Shown here: one piece after another, positions 35,129 through 45,224 of the stretch
Layout of the letters: every line of letters starts with the position of its first letter
How positions within the stretch are numbered: position 1 is the stretch's first letter
NCBI RefSeq assembly: GCF_026847645.1
Contig: NZ_JAPSMC010000013.1
Location: forward strand, 1-63,123
Origin: Anoxybacillus sp. J5B_2022
GTDB taxonomy: Bacteria; Bacillota; Bacilli; Bacillales; Anoxybacillaceae
Direction: 5' to 3'
Length of the DNA: 63,123 nt
The notes under the pieces: model-generated
Told to the model about the DNA's origin: nothing
What the model saw: the letters and a program-made list of their open reading frames with translations, nothing else
The model's database searches: none
Made by a program: the position numbers and the translations under genes

Positions 35129-36031
35129 TCATCTATATCTTTCTAAAACAGAGAAAAACTGTTTTACAAATTCATAAAATACTTTGACAGACGGAGCGAG
35201 GTCGTGTTGATTGGAGATGATGATCCCGACATTTCGCTTCACTTCCGGCATTTCAATCGGAATTTTTACGGTAAAGCGAGGCATTGTATCGTAAAACGTA
35301 TTTTCAGGAAGCAGTGTGATGCCGATACCGGCAGAAACGAGCCCTTTAATCGCGTCTAAATCTTCGCCTTCCGATGAAATGATCGGGGAAAATCCGGCCT
35401 GCCTACATGCATCAAGCACAATTTTATGCAAAATATATCCTTCTGGAAACGTGACAAATGGTTCGTCACGCAGCTCATTTAATGTTAAGCTTTTTCGCTT
35501 GGCAAAACGGTGATGGAGCGGCAAAAGCACAGCAAACGATTCGATGAACAAAATCTCTCCTTTAATTTCCTTGTCTTCGGTTGGCACAGGTCCGAGAAAG
35601 GCCAAGTCAATTTCCCGTTTTTTCACCGCCTCGATTAAAAATTTATAGGAACCTTGCCGTAAATGAAATTTGACATTCGGATGCTCATCTTTAAAGGCGG
35701 AAATGACCATCGGCATCGTATGGCTAGCCAAACTAGTCGGGAAGCCAATTTTAATCGTTCCACGTTCAGGATCTAAATATTCTTCGATTTGCTGCTTGGC
35801 ATAATCAACCGCTCGCAATACCGTTTCTGCATGCGGTAGAAAATAGCGGCCAACCGGAGTCAGTTTCACATTCCGTCCTTCCCTCTCAAACAACTCAACG
35901 CCCAACTCATCTTCTAAATTCGCAATTTGCCGACTGATCGCCGACTGGGCGACATGAAGCATTTCCGCTGCTTCGGAAACGTGCTCTCTTTTGGCTACTT
36001 CCACAAAATATTTCAGTTGTCTTAGTTCCAC
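35129..36031 (-). CDS. gltC: LysR-family activator of glutamate synthase, GltC
   Basis: 300 residues. LysR winged helix (EHVSEAAEMLHVAQSAISRQIANLEDELGVELFEREGRNVKLT) followed by an effector domain. The sequence style and, above all, the divergent position next to gltAB match B. subtilis GltC, which activates gltAB depending on 2-oxoglutarate and glutamate and represses its own gene. It is separated by 131 bp from the target operon. Confidence 0.9.
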   Translation of the reverse strand: MELRQLKYFVEVAKREHVSEAAEMLHVAQSAISRQIANLEDELGVELFEREGRNVKLTPVGRYFLPHAETVLRAVDYAKQQIEEYLDPERGTIKIGFPTSLASHTMPMVISAFKDEHPNVKFHLRQGSYKFLIEAVKKREIDLAFLGPVPTEDKEIKGEILFIESFAVLLPLHHRFAKRKSLTLNELRDEPFVTFPEGYILHKIVLDACRQAGFSPIISSEGEDLDAIKGLVSAGIGITLLPENTFYDTMPRFTVKIPIEMPEVKRNVGIIISNQHDLAPSVKVFYEFVKQFFSVLERYR

Positions 36032-36051
36032 GCGGCCCCCTCCTTTTTATT

Positions 36052-36068
36052 AATCTCAAAATGAGATT
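36052..36068. promoter_or_regulatory. Palindrome in the gltC-gltB gap (probable GltC box)
   Basis: AATCTCA (36052-36058), three A, then TGAGATT (36062-36068): a perfect 7-bp dyad of the LysR T-N11-A type, 21 bases before the gltC start and about 95 before the gltB start, where the B. subtilis GltC boxes lie. Confidence 0.7.
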
Positions 36069-36162
36069 GATTTAATCTTAATTATATATTGTTTATATGA
36101 ATTTTGAAAACTACAATTACAATTACAGACTTTAACGGTGAAAGGAATGGGGGAGAAGACAG

Positions 36163-39100
36163 ATGAAATACGATGGACTACCGAAAGCGCAAGGTCTCTA
36201 CCGTCCTGAATTTGAGCATGATGCATGTGGAATCGGTTTATATGCCCATCTAAAAGGGAAGCGATCGCATGATATTGTGAAAAAAGGACTTCATATGCTT
36301 CGTCAATTAGAGCACCGCGGCGGACAAGGAAGCGACCCTGAGACGGGAGACGGCGCGGGCATTATGGTGCAAATTCCGCACGAATATTTTCAAGCGGTTT
36401 GTGGAGAAATGAAGCTTCCGTCAAAAGGTCGGTATGGCATTGGTATGGTATTTTTACCAGAAAACGAACAAGAACGGACGTATTATGAAAATGAAATTAA
36501 CCAAATCATTCAACAAGAAGGGCAAACGTTATTAGGATGGAGAACGGTACCTGTTAATATCGAAAAACTTGGAAAACTTGCCAAACAAAGCAAGCCGTTC
36601 ATTCGTCAAGTGTTTATTGGAGCGAGCGACGATTTGCAAGATACGCTTGCTTTTGAGCGAAAATTGTATGTGATTCGGAAACAAGCGGAAAAGCTGGCGC
36701 CAAACAGCGAATTTTATTTCGCAAGCCTTTCGAGCCGTACGATTGTTTATAAAGGATTATTAACGCCAGAGCAGCTCGATGAATTTTACGTTGATCTTCA
36801 AGATGAACGTTTTCAATCGGCTTTTGCGCTCGTTCACTCTCGCTTTAGTACGAACACGTTCCCTAGCTGGGAAAGAGCTCACCCAAACCGGTACCTCATT
36901 CATAATGGTGAGATTAATACACTCCGGGGCAATGTCAACTGGATGGCGGCTCGGGAAAAGCAATTTGCTTCTGAACTTTTTGGGGACGATTTGCAAAAAA
37001 TTACCCCAATTTTAGACATGAACGGAAGCGATTCGTCCATTTTAGATAACGCGTTTGAATTTTTCGTGTTGGCTGGGAAAAAATTAGCTCACGCAGCGAT
37101 GATGCTCATACCGGAACCGTGGTTTTGGGATCGTGAAATGGATGATGAGAAAAAAGCGTTTTACGAGTATCATAGCTGTTTAATGGAGCCTTGGGACGGT
37201 CCAACAGCCATTGCATTTACAGACGGAAAACAAATCGGAGCGATTTTGGACCGCAACGGGTTAAGACCGGCACGGTATTATGTCACGAAAGACGATTATA
37301 TTATTTTCTCATCAGAAGTCGGTGTGATTGACGTTGCTCCGGAAAACGTGCTGTACAAAGACCGCCTAAGCCCTGGAAAAATGTTGCTCATTGATTTGGA
37401 ACAAGGAAGAATCATTTCCGATGAGGAAATGAAGGCGGAAATCGCCAAAGAAAAGCCGTATCGCAAATGGCTCGACGAACAGATGATATCGCTTGATGAT
37501 CTTGATATTCCAGAGCAGACAGAGCGAGTGAAGGATGTTACGAAACTACAAAAAGCGTTCGGCTACACATATGAAGACGTGGAAAAAACGATGTTAGCGA
37601 TGGTACAAGACGGAAAAGATCCGGTCGGCGCGATGGGGAACGATGCACCGCTTGCGGTTTTGTCTGATCGTCCACAAAGCTTGTTTAACTATTTTAAACA
37701 ATTGTTTGCACAAGTGACGAATCCGCCGATCGATTCGATTCGTGAATATATCGTCACATCAACGATGACGCTGCTCGGAAAAGAAGGAAACATCCTTCAT
37801 CCGGATGCAACGGCTGCCCGCCGCATTCGTTTAGATTCACCGATTCTTTCAAACGAAGAGCTTGCGGCGTTAAAAGCGAATCCGTATCCGGAGTTCCGCT
37901 CTGTCACGATTCCGACATTGTTTACGGATGATTTAAAAGAAGCGCTCGATCAACTTTGCCAGGCAGCTGACCGGGCGATGGAAGACGGTGCAGTGCTTCT
38001 TGTCTTGTCTGACCGCGGTGTAGACGATAAGCACGTAGCGATTCCGACATTGCTTGCGGTTAGTGCCCTTCATCAATATTTGATCCGAAAAGGGACGCGC
38101 ACGAATGCCAGCATTATTGCCGAATGCGGTGAAGCGCGGGAAGTTCACCATTTCGCTGCGTTAATCGGATACGGTGCGGATGCTGTCAATCCGTATTTAG
38201 CGCTTGAAACGATTCGGAATGCTGTAGAGAAAGAAACGGTTTCGCTCACGTATGAAGAGGCGGTGAGCAAATATAAAAAAGCAGTCACAGATGGCGTAGT
38301 AAAAGTCATGTCAAAAATGGGCATTTCCACCGTGCAAAGCTATCGTGGCGCGCAAATTTTTGAAGCGGTCGGTATCGGAGAAGACGTCATCGAACAATAT
38401 TTCACCGGAACGGCTTCGCAAATTGGCGGAATTGGTTTAAACGAGATTGCCAAAGAAGCAAAAATGCGCCATGAGGCGGCGTTCCAAACGACATATCCGG
38501 ATGAAACGTTAGATTCCGGCAGCGAGTTTCAATGGAGAAGAAACGGAGAACATCATGCCTTCAATCCGAAGACGATTCATATGCTCCAATGGGCGTGCCG
38601 GAAAAATGATTATCAGCTCTTTAAGCAATATTCAAAACTAGCTAATGAAGAAAGTTTAACGTTTTTGCGAAATTTGTTTGAGTTTGATGAAACGAGAAAA
38701 CCGATTCCGCTTGAAGAAGTAGAACCGGTAGAATCGATTGTGCGCCGCTTTAAAACAGGAGCGATGTCCTACGGTTCGATCAGCCAAGAAGCTCATGAAG
38801 CGCTTGCGATTGCGATGAACCGCATCGGCGGAAAAAGCAACAGCGGCGAAGGTGGAGAAGATCCGAGCCGTTACGTTCCAGACGAAAACGGAGACTTCCG
38901 CAGAAGTGCGATTAAGCAAGTCGCTTCTGGCCGTTTTGGTGTAAAAAGCCATTATTTAGTGAACGCCGATGAACTGCAAATTAAAATGGCGCAAGGGGCA
39001 AAGCCTGGCGAAGGAGGGCAACTGCCTGGTAATAAAGTCTATCCTTGGGTAGGAAAAGTGCGCGGTTCTACGCCTGGCGTTGAATTAATTTCACCGCCTC

Positions 39101-40722
39101 CGCACCATGATATTTATTCGATTGAAGATTTAGCACAACTCATTTACGATTTAAAAAATGCCAATCGAAATGCGCGCATTAGCGTAAAGCTTGTATCCAA
39201 GGCAGGCGTTGGAACGATTGCCGCTGGCGTAGCGAAAGGTGCTGCGGACATCATCGTCATTAGTGGCTATGACGGCGGTACAGGAGCGTCGCCGAAGACG
39301 AGTATTAAACATGCGGGACTTCCATGGGAGCTCGGCCTTGCCGAAACGCATCAAACGTTAATGTTGAACGGCTTGCGCGACCGCGTCGTGTTGGAAACGG
39401 ACGGTAAGCTGATGACAGGCAGAGATGTCGTGATGGCTGCGTTGTTCGGTGCGGAAGAATTCGGGTTTGCGACGGCACCGCTTGTCGTGCTAGGTTGCGT
39501 CATGATGCGCGTGTGCCACTTGGATACATGTCCTGTCGGCGTTGCGACGCAAAATCCGGAATTGCGCGAGAAATTTATGGGCAAACCGGGGCACGTTGTG
39601 AATTTTATGTATTTTGTCGCTCAAGAAGTTCGGGAAATCATGGCGCAGCTCGGATTCCGGACGGTGGAAGAAATGGTGGGAAGAGTCGACGTATTAAAGG
39701 TGAGCGAGCGGGCGAAACAACATTGGAAAGCAAAGCATTTAGATTTATCCCGCTTGTTGTATCAAGTGAATGGCGTACGCACATTCTCTCGTCCGCAACA
39801 TCATAAAATCGAAGAATCGCTTGATTACAATGAACTTTTACCAGCTGTCGCTCCAGCGTTAGAGCACATGGAAAAAGTGGAGCTGCATCTTGATATTCGC
39901 AATGTGAATCGTACGGTCGGCGCGATTGTCGGAAGCGAAATTTCGAAGCGTTACGGAGAAGAGGGGCTTCCGGAAGATACGATTCGCCTTCATTTCAAAG
40001 GTTCTGCCGGTCAAAGCTTTGCCGCATTCGTGCCAAAAGGAATGACGATGACTCTTGTCGGCGATGCGAATGATTACATCGGCAAAGGGCTTTCTGGAGG
40101 AAAAGTAATCGTCCTTCCGCCTGAAGAAGCGTCTTTTGCTTCAGGTGATAACGTGATTATTGGGAATGTGGCGTTTTATGGAGCGACATCCGGGGAAGCA
40201 TACATTCGCGGACGTGCGGGCGAAAGATTTTGCGTCAGAAACAGTGGGGTAAATGCCGTTGTCGAAGGAGTAGGCGATCACGGCTGTGAATATATGACGG
40301 GAGGCCGCGTCGTCATTCTCGGATCTGTCGGCAAAAACTTTGCGGCAGGGATGTCTGGCGGTATCGCCTATGTGTTAGCTGACAATGAAGAGCAATTTGC
40401 GCGGACAGCGAACCGGGAGATGGTGCTGTTCGAATCGCTTGAAGATGAACAGGAAATCAGAGAAGTGTATGAAATGATTTCGAAGCACTATCAATATACA
40501 GGAAGTCCGAAAGCGGCTCATATATTGGCACATTGGGATCAGTTCGTCAGAAAATTTGTCAAAGTAATTCCAAGAAACTATAAATTGATGATCGAAACGA
40601 TCGAGAAAATGGAGCGTTCCGGTTTGTCAAAAGAAAAAGCGGTGTTTGCCGCATTTGAAACCGTTGCGAAACAAAAAAAAGCGATAACAAACGAACCGAA
40701 GCTAGAAGCGGTCGCGAAATAA
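36163..40722 (+). CDS. gltB: Glutamate synthase (NADPH) large subunit
   Basis: 1519 residues, full length (named gltA in B. subtilis). A short propeptide precedes the catalytic C22 (HDACGIG), which starts the class II glutamine amidotransferase domain (to about 430). The FMN-binding synthase domain follows ([11 protein letters not shown] near 905; [11 protein letters not shown] near 1035), with the 3Fe-4S ligands C1112, C1118 and C1123 ([15 protein letters not shown]). A glycine-rich beta-helix makes up the C-terminus. It transfers the amide of glutamine to 2-oxoglutarate. Confidence 0.98.
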   Translation: MKYDGLPKAQGLYRPEFEHDACGIGLYAHLKGKRSHDIVKKGLHMLRQLEHRGGQGSDPETGDGAGIMVQIPHEYFQAVCGEMKLPSKGRYGIGMVFLPENEQERTYYENEINQIIQQEGQTLLGWRTVPVNIEKLGKLAKQSKPFIRQVFIGASDDLQDTLAFERKLYVIRKQAEKLAPNSEFYFASLSSRTIVYKGLLTPEQLDEFYVDLQDERFQSAFALVHSRFSTNTFPSWERAHPNRYLIHNGEINTLRGNVNWMAAREKQFASELFGDDLQKITPILDMNGSDSSILDNAFEFFVLAGKKLAHAAMMLIPEPWFWDREMDDEKKAFYEYHSCLMEPWDGPTAIAFTDGKQIGAILDRNGLRPARYYVTKDDYIIFSSEVGVIDVAPENVLYKDRLSPGKMLLIDLEQGRIISDEEMKAEIAKEKPYRKWLDEQMISLDDLDIPEQTERVKDVTKLQKAFGYTYEDVEKTMLAMVQDGKDPVGAMGNDAPLAVLSDRPQSLFNYFKQLFAQVTNPPIDSIREYIVTSTMTLLGKEGNILHPDATAARRIRLDSPILSNEELAALKANPYPEFRSVTIPTLFTDDLKEALDQLCQAADRAMEDGAVLLVLSDRGVDDKHVAIPTLLAVSALHQYLIRKGTRTNASIIAECGEAREVHHFAALIGYGADAVNPYLALETIRNAVEKETVSLTYEEAVSKYKKAVTDGVVKVMSKMGISTVQSYRGAQIFEAVGIGEDVIEQYFTGTASQIGGIGLNEIAKEAKMRHEAAFQTTYPDETLDSGSEFQWRRNGEHHAFNPKTIHMLQWACRKNDYQLFKQYSKLANEESLTFLRNLFEFDETRKPIPLEEVEPVESIVRRFKTGAMSYGSISQEAHEALAIAMNRIGGKSNSGEGGEDPSRYVPDENGDFRRSAIKQVASGRFGVKSHYLVNADELQIKMAQGAKPGEGGQLPGNKVYPWVGKVRGSTPGVELISPPPHHDIYSIEDLAQLIYDLKNANRNARISVKLVSKAGVGTIAAGVAKGAADIIVISGYDGGTGASPKTSIKHAGLPWELGLAETHQTLMLNGLRDRVVLETDGKLMTGRDVVMAALFGAEEFGFATAPLVVLGCVMMRVCHLDTCPVGVATQNPELREKFMGKPGHVVNFMYFVAQEVREIMAQLGFRTVEEMVGRVDVLKVSERAKQHWKAKHLDLSRLLYQVNGVRTFSRPQHHKIEESLDYNELLPAVAPALEHMEKVELHLDIRNVNRTVGAIVGSEISKRYGEEGLPEDTIRLHFKGSAGQSFAAFVPKGMTMTLVGDANDYIGKGLSGGKVIVLPPEEASFASGDNVIIGNVAFYGATSGEAYIRGRAGERFCVRNSGVNAVVEGVGDHGCEYMTGGRVVILGSVGKNFAAGMSGGIAYVLADNEEQFARTANREMVLFESLEDEQEIREVYEMISKHYQYTGSPKAAHILAHWDQFVRKFVKVIPRNYKLMIETIEKMERSGLSKEKAVFAAFETVAKQKKAITNEPKLEAVAK

Positions 40723-40762
40723 GCGGCCGCCTTCACACAGCGGAAGAGGAGGGAGACCGACA

Positions 40763-42244
40763 ATGGGAAAAGCGACAGGGTTTATCGAATATGCGCGCGA
40801 AGAAGAAGTGAAACGTAAACCGCTTTCCCGCCTTGGTGATTGGAAGGAATATACGTTGCCGTTTTCCGATGAAACGCTTGCCAGACAAGGTGCCCGCTGT
40901 ATGGACTGCGGGACTCCTTTCTGTCATATGGGGATGGAATTGAACGGTTTAACATCTGGCTGTCCGATTCATAATTTAATTCCTGAATGGAACGATTTAG
41001 TGTATCGCGGCAGATGGAAAGAGGCATTAGATCGCCTTTTAAAAACGAACAATTTCCCAGAATTTACAGGAAGAGTTTGTCCGGCTCCATGCGAAGGTTC
41101 CTGTACGGTAGCGATTTCTGATCCGGCGGTCGCCATTAAAGGCATTGAGCGGGCGATTATTGATAAAGGATTTGCGGAAGGATGGATTCAACCGAGAATT
41201 CCAAAAAAGCGAACGGGGAAAAAGGTGGCGATTGTCGGATCAGGGCCTGCCGGTCTTGCTTGCGCCGATCAATTGAATCAAGCCGGGCATTCGGTAACGG
41301 TCTATGAACGGGCTGACCGCATTGGTGGGTTATTGATGTATGGCATTCCAAATATGAAACTTGAAAAAGAAGTGATTGAGCGGAGAGTCCGTCTGTTAGA
41401 GGAAGAAGGAATTTCATTTGTGACAAATACGGAAATCGGAAAAGATATTACCGCAGAAGAACTCCGTTCACAATATGATGCCGTTGTATTATGCACAGGC
41501 GCACAAAAACAACGTGATCTTGTTATTGAAGGAAGAGAATTAGATGGCATACACTTTGCTATGGACTATTTAACGGCTGTAACGAAGAGTTTGCTTGATT
41601 CGAACTTTAAAGATGGGAATTTTATTGATGCGAAAGATAAGCATGTGATCGTTATTGGTGGTGGTGATACAGGAGCGGATTGTGTCGCTACGGCGCTAAG
41701 ACAAAAATGCAAAAGCGTCGTTCAATTCGGCAAGCACCCTGCACTGCCGGAGAAGCGGACAGAGGATAACCCTTGGCCGCAATTTCCGCTCATTTTCACG
41801 CTCGATTATGCGTATGAAGAAGCAAAGGCCAAATTCGGTGACGATCCTCGCCAATATTGCATTCAAACGAAAAAAATTGTCGGGGACGAAAACGGAAAAG
41901 TAAAAGAGCTTCATACGATTCAAATGGAAAAAACGGTCGATGAAAGCGGTAAAGTGACGTTTAAAGAAATCCCTGGAACGGAAAAAATTTGGCCTTGTGA
42001 TCTTGTATTTATTGCCATCGGTTTTGAAGGACCAGAACAGCCTGTTTTAGAGCAGTTCGGTGTAGAAACCGTAAACAAGAAAATAAAAGCTCCTTACGGA
42101 AAATATACAACAAATGTAGAAGGGGTTTTTGCAGCAGGGGATGCAAGAAGAGGTCAAAGCTTAGTCGTATGGGCTATTCACGAAGGACGGGAAGCAGCGA
42201 GAGAAGTAGACCGCTTCTTAATGGGAACGACGAATTTGCCGTAA
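40763..42244 (+). CDS. gltD: Glutamate synthase (NADPH) small subunit
   Basis: 493 residues (gltB in B. subtilis). N-terminal 4Fe-4S region with C46/C49/C54/C67 and C106/C110/C114 (VCPAPCEGSC), then FAD-binding VGSGPAGLACADQL and NADPH-binding GGGDTGADCV, ending with GVFAAGDARRGQSLVVWAI. It supplies electrons from NADPH to the large subunit. It starts 40 bases after the large subunit with GAGGAGGG and is followed by a strong terminator. Confidence 0.98.
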   Translation: MGKATGFIEYAREEEVKRKPLSRLGDWKEYTLPFSDETLARQGARCMDCGTPFCHMGMELNGLTSGCPIHNLIPEWNDLVYRGRWKEALDRLLKTNNFPEFTGRVCPAPCEGSCTVAISDPAVAIKGIERAIIDKGFAEGWIQPRIPKKRTGKKVAIVGSGPAGLACADQLNQAGHSVTVYERADRIGGLLMYGIPNMKLEKEVIERRVRLLEEEGISFVTNTEIGKDITAEELRSQYDAVVLCTGAQKQRDLVIEGRELDGIHFAMDYLTAVTKSLLDSNFKDGNFIDAKDKHVIVIGGGDTGADCVATALRQKCKSVVQFGKHPALPEKRTEDNPWPQFPLIFTLDYAYEEAKAKFGDDPRQYCIQTKKIVGDENGKVKELHTIQMEKTVDESGKVTFKEIPGTEKIWPCDLVFIAIGFEGPEQPVLEQFGVETVNKKIKAPYGKYTTNVEGVFAAGDARRGQSLVVWAIHEGREAAREVDRFLMGTTNLP

Positions 42245-42272
42245 ACATGCGTTTTATGATTTGGTAAGAGAG

Positions 42273-42302
42273 AAGAGGGAGAAGTTCTCCCTCTTGTTTT
42301 TG
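42273..42302 (+). terminator. Terminator of the glutamate synthase operon
   Basis: AAGAGGGAGAA (42273-42283) is exactly complementary to TTCTCCCTCTT (42285-42295); T5 follows at 42297-42301. Confidence 0.88.
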
Positions 42303-42310
42303 TTGCCATG

Positions 42311-42578
42311 CTAAAACATTTCGTTCGTTTCCCAAGGCTCAACAATGGCGTATGCTGTTTGTGGGTCAAATCCTCTACCGATTAAATAAGTCGTGGCGGT
42401 GGCTTCTGTTCATGCATGTTCATAAGAAGTCGCTTGTGCTTCTTTCAGATCATATTTCACGAAAGGTTCAATGCTGTTTATGAGGGTAAAGAGGCTGTTT
42501 GATTTGTTGATGCGCCGACATTTCGGACTGTGGATATTGCAGGAATGATTGCGGTTGGTAATAAGGCATAGGATACAT
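42311..42578 (-). pseudogene. Degraded gene for a small Tyr/Pro/Gln-rich protein
   Basis: On the minus strand ATG 42578 opens MYPMPYYQPQSFLQYPQS and ends at a TGA after 36 codons. The continuation NSIEPFVKYDLKEAQATSYE followed by a stop and then TYLIGRGFDPQTAYAIVEPWE lies in another frame and ends at 42311. One frameshift and one nonsense codon (TGA in place of a sense codon after YEHA) explain it. The pattern resembles short uncharacterised Bacillaceae proteins with a YLIGRGFDPxTAYxIVE ending. Function unknown. Confidence 0.5.
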
Positions 42579-42651
42579 GTTTTTCCTTCCCTTCTTTTGA
42601 TATAGTATGTTTCGCATCGTTTCGTGTACTAAATATTATGCCTACGGAAGG

Positions 42652-42697
42652 AAAAACCGAGACGAACAGCGCATGTCACTGTTCGTCTCGGTTTTTT
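42652..42697. terminator. Bidirectional terminator, end of the rhodanese/methyltransferase operon
   Basis: AAAACCGAGACGAACAG (42653-42669) is exactly complementary to CTGTTCGTCTCGGTTTT (42679-42695). T runs lie on both strands. The rhodanese stop is at 42696, so its main direction is minus. Confidence 0.88.
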
Positions 42698-43061
42698 ATT
42701 GTTCAATTGCACCTTTCCACTCATTCATGCCACCGCTCATATTGTATACGTGGAAAAATCCTTCTTTGACGAGGATGTTGCTTGCCTGTGTAGACCGGTT
42801 TCCAGAACGGCAAACGATTAAATAGGACTTGTTTTTATCCAGTTCATGGAGCTTGTTTTGCAGTTGTTGCAACGGGATTAACTTTGCGTTTGGAATATGC
42901 CCGGATGTAAATTCTTCTTCTGTTCTTACATCAATGACTTCGACTTTTCCATCGGCAATCATTTTTTCAGCTTCATCGACAGATACGTCTATGTAACCGG
43001 ATTTCGTAGAACAACCAGTCGCTAGCAGTAAGCTAATTAAAAAAAGAGCAAATTTTTTCAT
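42696..43061 (-). CDS. Rhodanese-domain lipoprotein
   Basis: 121 residues. ATG 43061 has GAGGAAG upstream and gives a lipoprotein signal (MKKFALFLISLLLATGC, Cys17 as lipid anchor), which decides the start; the frame upstream is longer but overlaps the methyltransferase gene. The rhodanese domain contains VIDVRTEEEFTSGHIPNAKL and the active loop CRSGNRS with its sulfur-carrying Cys. It is predicted to act on the outer face of the membrane in sulfur or thiol transfer. It lies 11 bases after the methyltransferase gene. Confidence 0.88.
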   Translation of the reverse strand: MKKFALFLISLLLATGCSTKSGYIDVSVDEAEKMIADGKVEVIDVRTEEEFTSGHIPNAKLIPLQQLQNKLHELDKNKSYLIVCRSGNRSTQASNILVKEGFFHVYNMSGGMNEWKGAIEQ

Positions 43062-43072
43062 GAGCAGCTTCC

Positions 43073-43633
43073 TCATTTCGCTATCAGAACATAAAATGAT
43101 GAGTGTAGATGAAGTGCTTCGACAGTAAATCCGTGTGACTTTACCACTTGTGCTAGCGTGTTTGAACCAATTCGCTCGTGAAGCGGAGGCCCCATCTCTG
43201 ATTGGACAGCTTCCCATTCGATAATATATAACGTTCCGTTTGGTTTTAAAATCCGTTTGATTTCTGCGAATGTTTTGTCTAAATGTGGAACTTCATGCAA
43301 CACGAACGCTGCTAGCGCTTTATCGATCGAGTGGTCTTCTAAACGAATATTGTCCAAACTGCTTTCAACCAACTCAATATTTCTTAGTTGTTGTTCATCA
43401 GCACGCTGTTTCAATAACTGCAGCATTTTTGGTTCGATGTCTACCGCATATACCTTTTGTGACCGAGCAGCCATAGGCAAAGTGAAAAAGCCGTTGCCTG
43501 CGCCTAAGTCAGCGATGACATCCTCTTTTTGAATGCCGAATTCCTCGATCCGCTTCTCGGGCTGCAACAATTCGTAGCGAGCCGGTTGCAGCAAACGATC
43601 CGCTTTGTTTACGTGAAATCGATGTCCACTCAT
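43073..43633 (-). CDS. Class I SAM-dependent methyltransferase
   Basis: 186 residues. SAM-binding motif I VIADLGAGNGFFTLPMA, motif II VYAVDIEPKML and the post motif ALAAFVLHEVPHLDKTF place it in the Methyltransf_11/UbiE-like group. The N-terminus (HRFHVNKADRLLQPARYELLQPEKRI) is typical for small orphan methyltransferases of bacilli. Substrate unknown. It is first in a two-gene minus-strand operon with a rhodanese lipoprotein; GGAGGGA lies before the ATG. Confidence 0.85.
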   Translation of the reverse strand: MSGHRFHVNKADRLLQPARYELLQPEKRIEEFGIQKEDVIADLGAGNGFFTLPMAARSQKVYAVDIEPKMLQLLKQRADEQQLRNIELVESSLDNIRLEDHSIDKALAAFVLHEVPHLDKTFAEIKRILKPNGTLYIIEWEAVQSEMGPPLHERIGSNTLAQVVKSHGFTVEALHLHSSFYVLIAK

Positions 43634-43744
43634 CTCTTGTCCCTCCTTTTATACCCTAACAAGTATATTACACGATATTTGTTTTAGATTCAATGAATGA
43701 AATCATTGACTATGGAATTTCTGATATTGTAAAAGAGTGGAAAT

Positions 43745-43948
43745 ATGATGAATAAACGTTGGCTGGCGCTGTCTGTAGGGTCTTTTTTTATGGGAATATG
43801 GCTGGCTATTCATAACGGTTCAGCGCTTTCTTTAGATGAAGCGTTATGAAAATACTTTCGCACGTGGAGATGGTTGGATACTTTCGCCGTGTTAGGATCA
43901 AAGCTGGCGATCGGTATTTGTAGTATTGCTCTCGTTTTGTTTTTATGA
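43745..43948 (+). pseudogene. N-terminal remnant of a PAP2-family phosphatase gene
   Basis: ATG 43745 reads MMNKRWLALSVGSFFMGIWL then AIHNGSALSLDEAL before TGA 43847. The same frame continues as KYFRTWRWLDTFAVLGSKLA to TGA 43946. This is the start of a PAP2 (phosphatidic acid phosphatase type 2) membrane protein; the catalytic C-terminal two thirds are missing. The family call rests on the pattern NGSALSLDE...WLD. Confidence 0.5.
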
Positions 43949-43958
43949 GAAAACGGGA

Positions 43959-44045
43959 ATGGATGTGCAACAACGCGCACATTATTGCATACGTTCGATC
44001 AGCAAAACAGGAGATGCATTGTTAGAAAAAATGAGTGATCGATAG
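43959..44045 (+). pseudogene. 3'-end fossil of a GDYXXLXY-domain gene
   Basis: From 43962 the frame reads DVQQRAHYCIRSISKTGDAL then LEKMSDR-stop. This mirrors the last residues of the intact gene at 20452-22560 (DVQRRARFAYVRVSRTGDAI then LEKVSDQ-stop), with clear DNA identity too (ACAGGAGATGC). It begins within 11 bases of the PAP2 remnant, so a deletion fused the two. Confidence 0.6.
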
Positions 44046-44211
44046 AGAATAGCGATCGGGCATTCCCGAATGTTTTTATGAAAAACAAATGGGGTGCTAG
44101 TTGATTGACCGCGAATGAATGAGAGTATACAGGTCATTAACGTTTTCGATGGTTGTCTAGCACCACGGCAAAAATATCTTTTGAACGTGGAAAATGATGA
44201 CGAAATTTTTG

Positions 44212-44763
44212 TTAAACAGATCTTCTTTTTTTCAATGTGCGAATAGCTACTTCATGTTCACCTAAAAGTTCGTAAATCGATTTATGGCTTTCAAGAAGTT
44301 CATGTAATAACTCTGTATTTTTTTCCACTTTCCCGTGAAGTTTGTGCATATCCATGCTTAATGCCTCTAGTTTTGCATCTGTTTCATCTTGCCGATGCAT
44401 AAGCGCCTGAACGAGCGCATATAATTCTTCTTGTCCAGCCTGCAAAGATTTTTGAGTTGTTTCTAATTTTGTTTGTCTTTCTTCCAACCGCGTTTGCCTT
44501 TCTTCGAGTCGAGTGAAAGATTGCTCGAGCCGTGTTTGCCTTTCTTCGAGTCGAGCGAAAGATTGCTCAAGCCGTGTTTGTCTTTCTTCGAGTCGAGCGA
44601 AAGATTGCTCAAGCCGTGTTTGTCTTTCTTCGAGTCGAGCGAAAGATTGCTCGAGCCGTGTTTGTCTTTCTTCCAATCGTTTTTGTCCAGCTTCAAGCGA
44701 CTCCACTTTTGTTTTGACAACATTGAGCGTATCAAGAATTTGCTGAAGAAGCTGCTCCGTCAT
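44212..44763 (-). CDS. Coiled-coil protein with 14-residue repeats
   Basis: 183 residues, almost entirely predicted coiled coil. After a lead (TEQLLQQILDTLNVVKTKVE), five copies of a 14-residue unit (RLEERQTRLEQSFA and variants) fill residues 29-98. A second coiled segment and a basic tail (RTLKKRRSV) follow. A 14-residue unit equals two heptads, so the repeats extend one continuous coil. There is no signal peptide or membrane segment. Such proteins are common in Bacillaceae; their function is unknown. It is monocistronic. Confidence 0.75.
   Translation of the reverse strand: MTEQLLQQILDTLNVVKTKVESLEAGQKRLEERQTRLEQSFARLEERQTRLEQSFARLEERQTRLEQSFARLEERQTRLEQSFTRLEERQTRLEERQTKLETTQKSLQAGQEELYALVQALMHRQDETDAKLEALSMDMHKLHGKVEKNTELLHELLESHKSIYELLGEHEVAIRTLKKRRSV
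44470..44679. repeat. Five tandem 42-bp repeats inside the coiled-coil gene
   Basis: Five 42-bp units, the middle ones nearly identical in DNA, encode the 14-residue coiled-coil units. Near identity means recent expansion, and copy number is likely to vary between strains. Confidence 0.9.
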
Positions 44764-44880
44764 CCCATTTCACCTCCTGTTCATCGATTATTTACGACTT
44801 AATATTATATCATGAAATGGCAACTAGATGTATAAAAAAGATGATTACAGGATTTTACACATTGATAAGCCAATATTTAA

Positions 44881-45042
44881 GAAACGAATGAAGATGAATG
44901 GTCGTGGAGTTTTTTACAAGCAAAAGATGGCGCGTTCCTGTGTGAAGTGACGATCGATGAGGACAACGGCAAATACGAGCGGGGAAGTATTCAATACACC
45001 GTAAGAACTAGTGCACTAGATTATAGCGAATTGGAGCAGTGA
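44881..45042 (+). pseudogene. Gene remnant without start in the 460-bp gap before pucR
   Basis: A 53-codon open stretch (EDEWSWSFLQAKDGAFLCEV then TIDEDNGKYERGSIQYTVRT) has protein-like composition but no start codon or ribosome-binding site. It ends at TGA 45042. I do not recognise the family. The rest of the gap (44764-44880, 45043-45224) shows nothing I can name. Confidence 0.3.
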
Positions 45043-45224
45043 CGATTTTCAAGACCAGGAACAATTCGAGTTGATGATGAAGGAAATACAAATCTATATT
45101 TCGATTAATCAATAGTTGAAAAAGGGAACAGGAATAATTCACCGATGCCTTTTTTCCCTTAGCAGGAATCCATGATTTTGCAATGAATAATTATTATAAA
45201 GGGATCGGTAAAGGGGGGGAAGGA

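Noticed and set aside
44463-44802. Several overlapping ORFs in all frames across 44463-44802
   Set aside because: They arise because the 42-bp repeat unit keeps every frame open. The 14-residue coiled-coil reading on the minus strand is the only one with a start site, proper flanking domains and normal composition.
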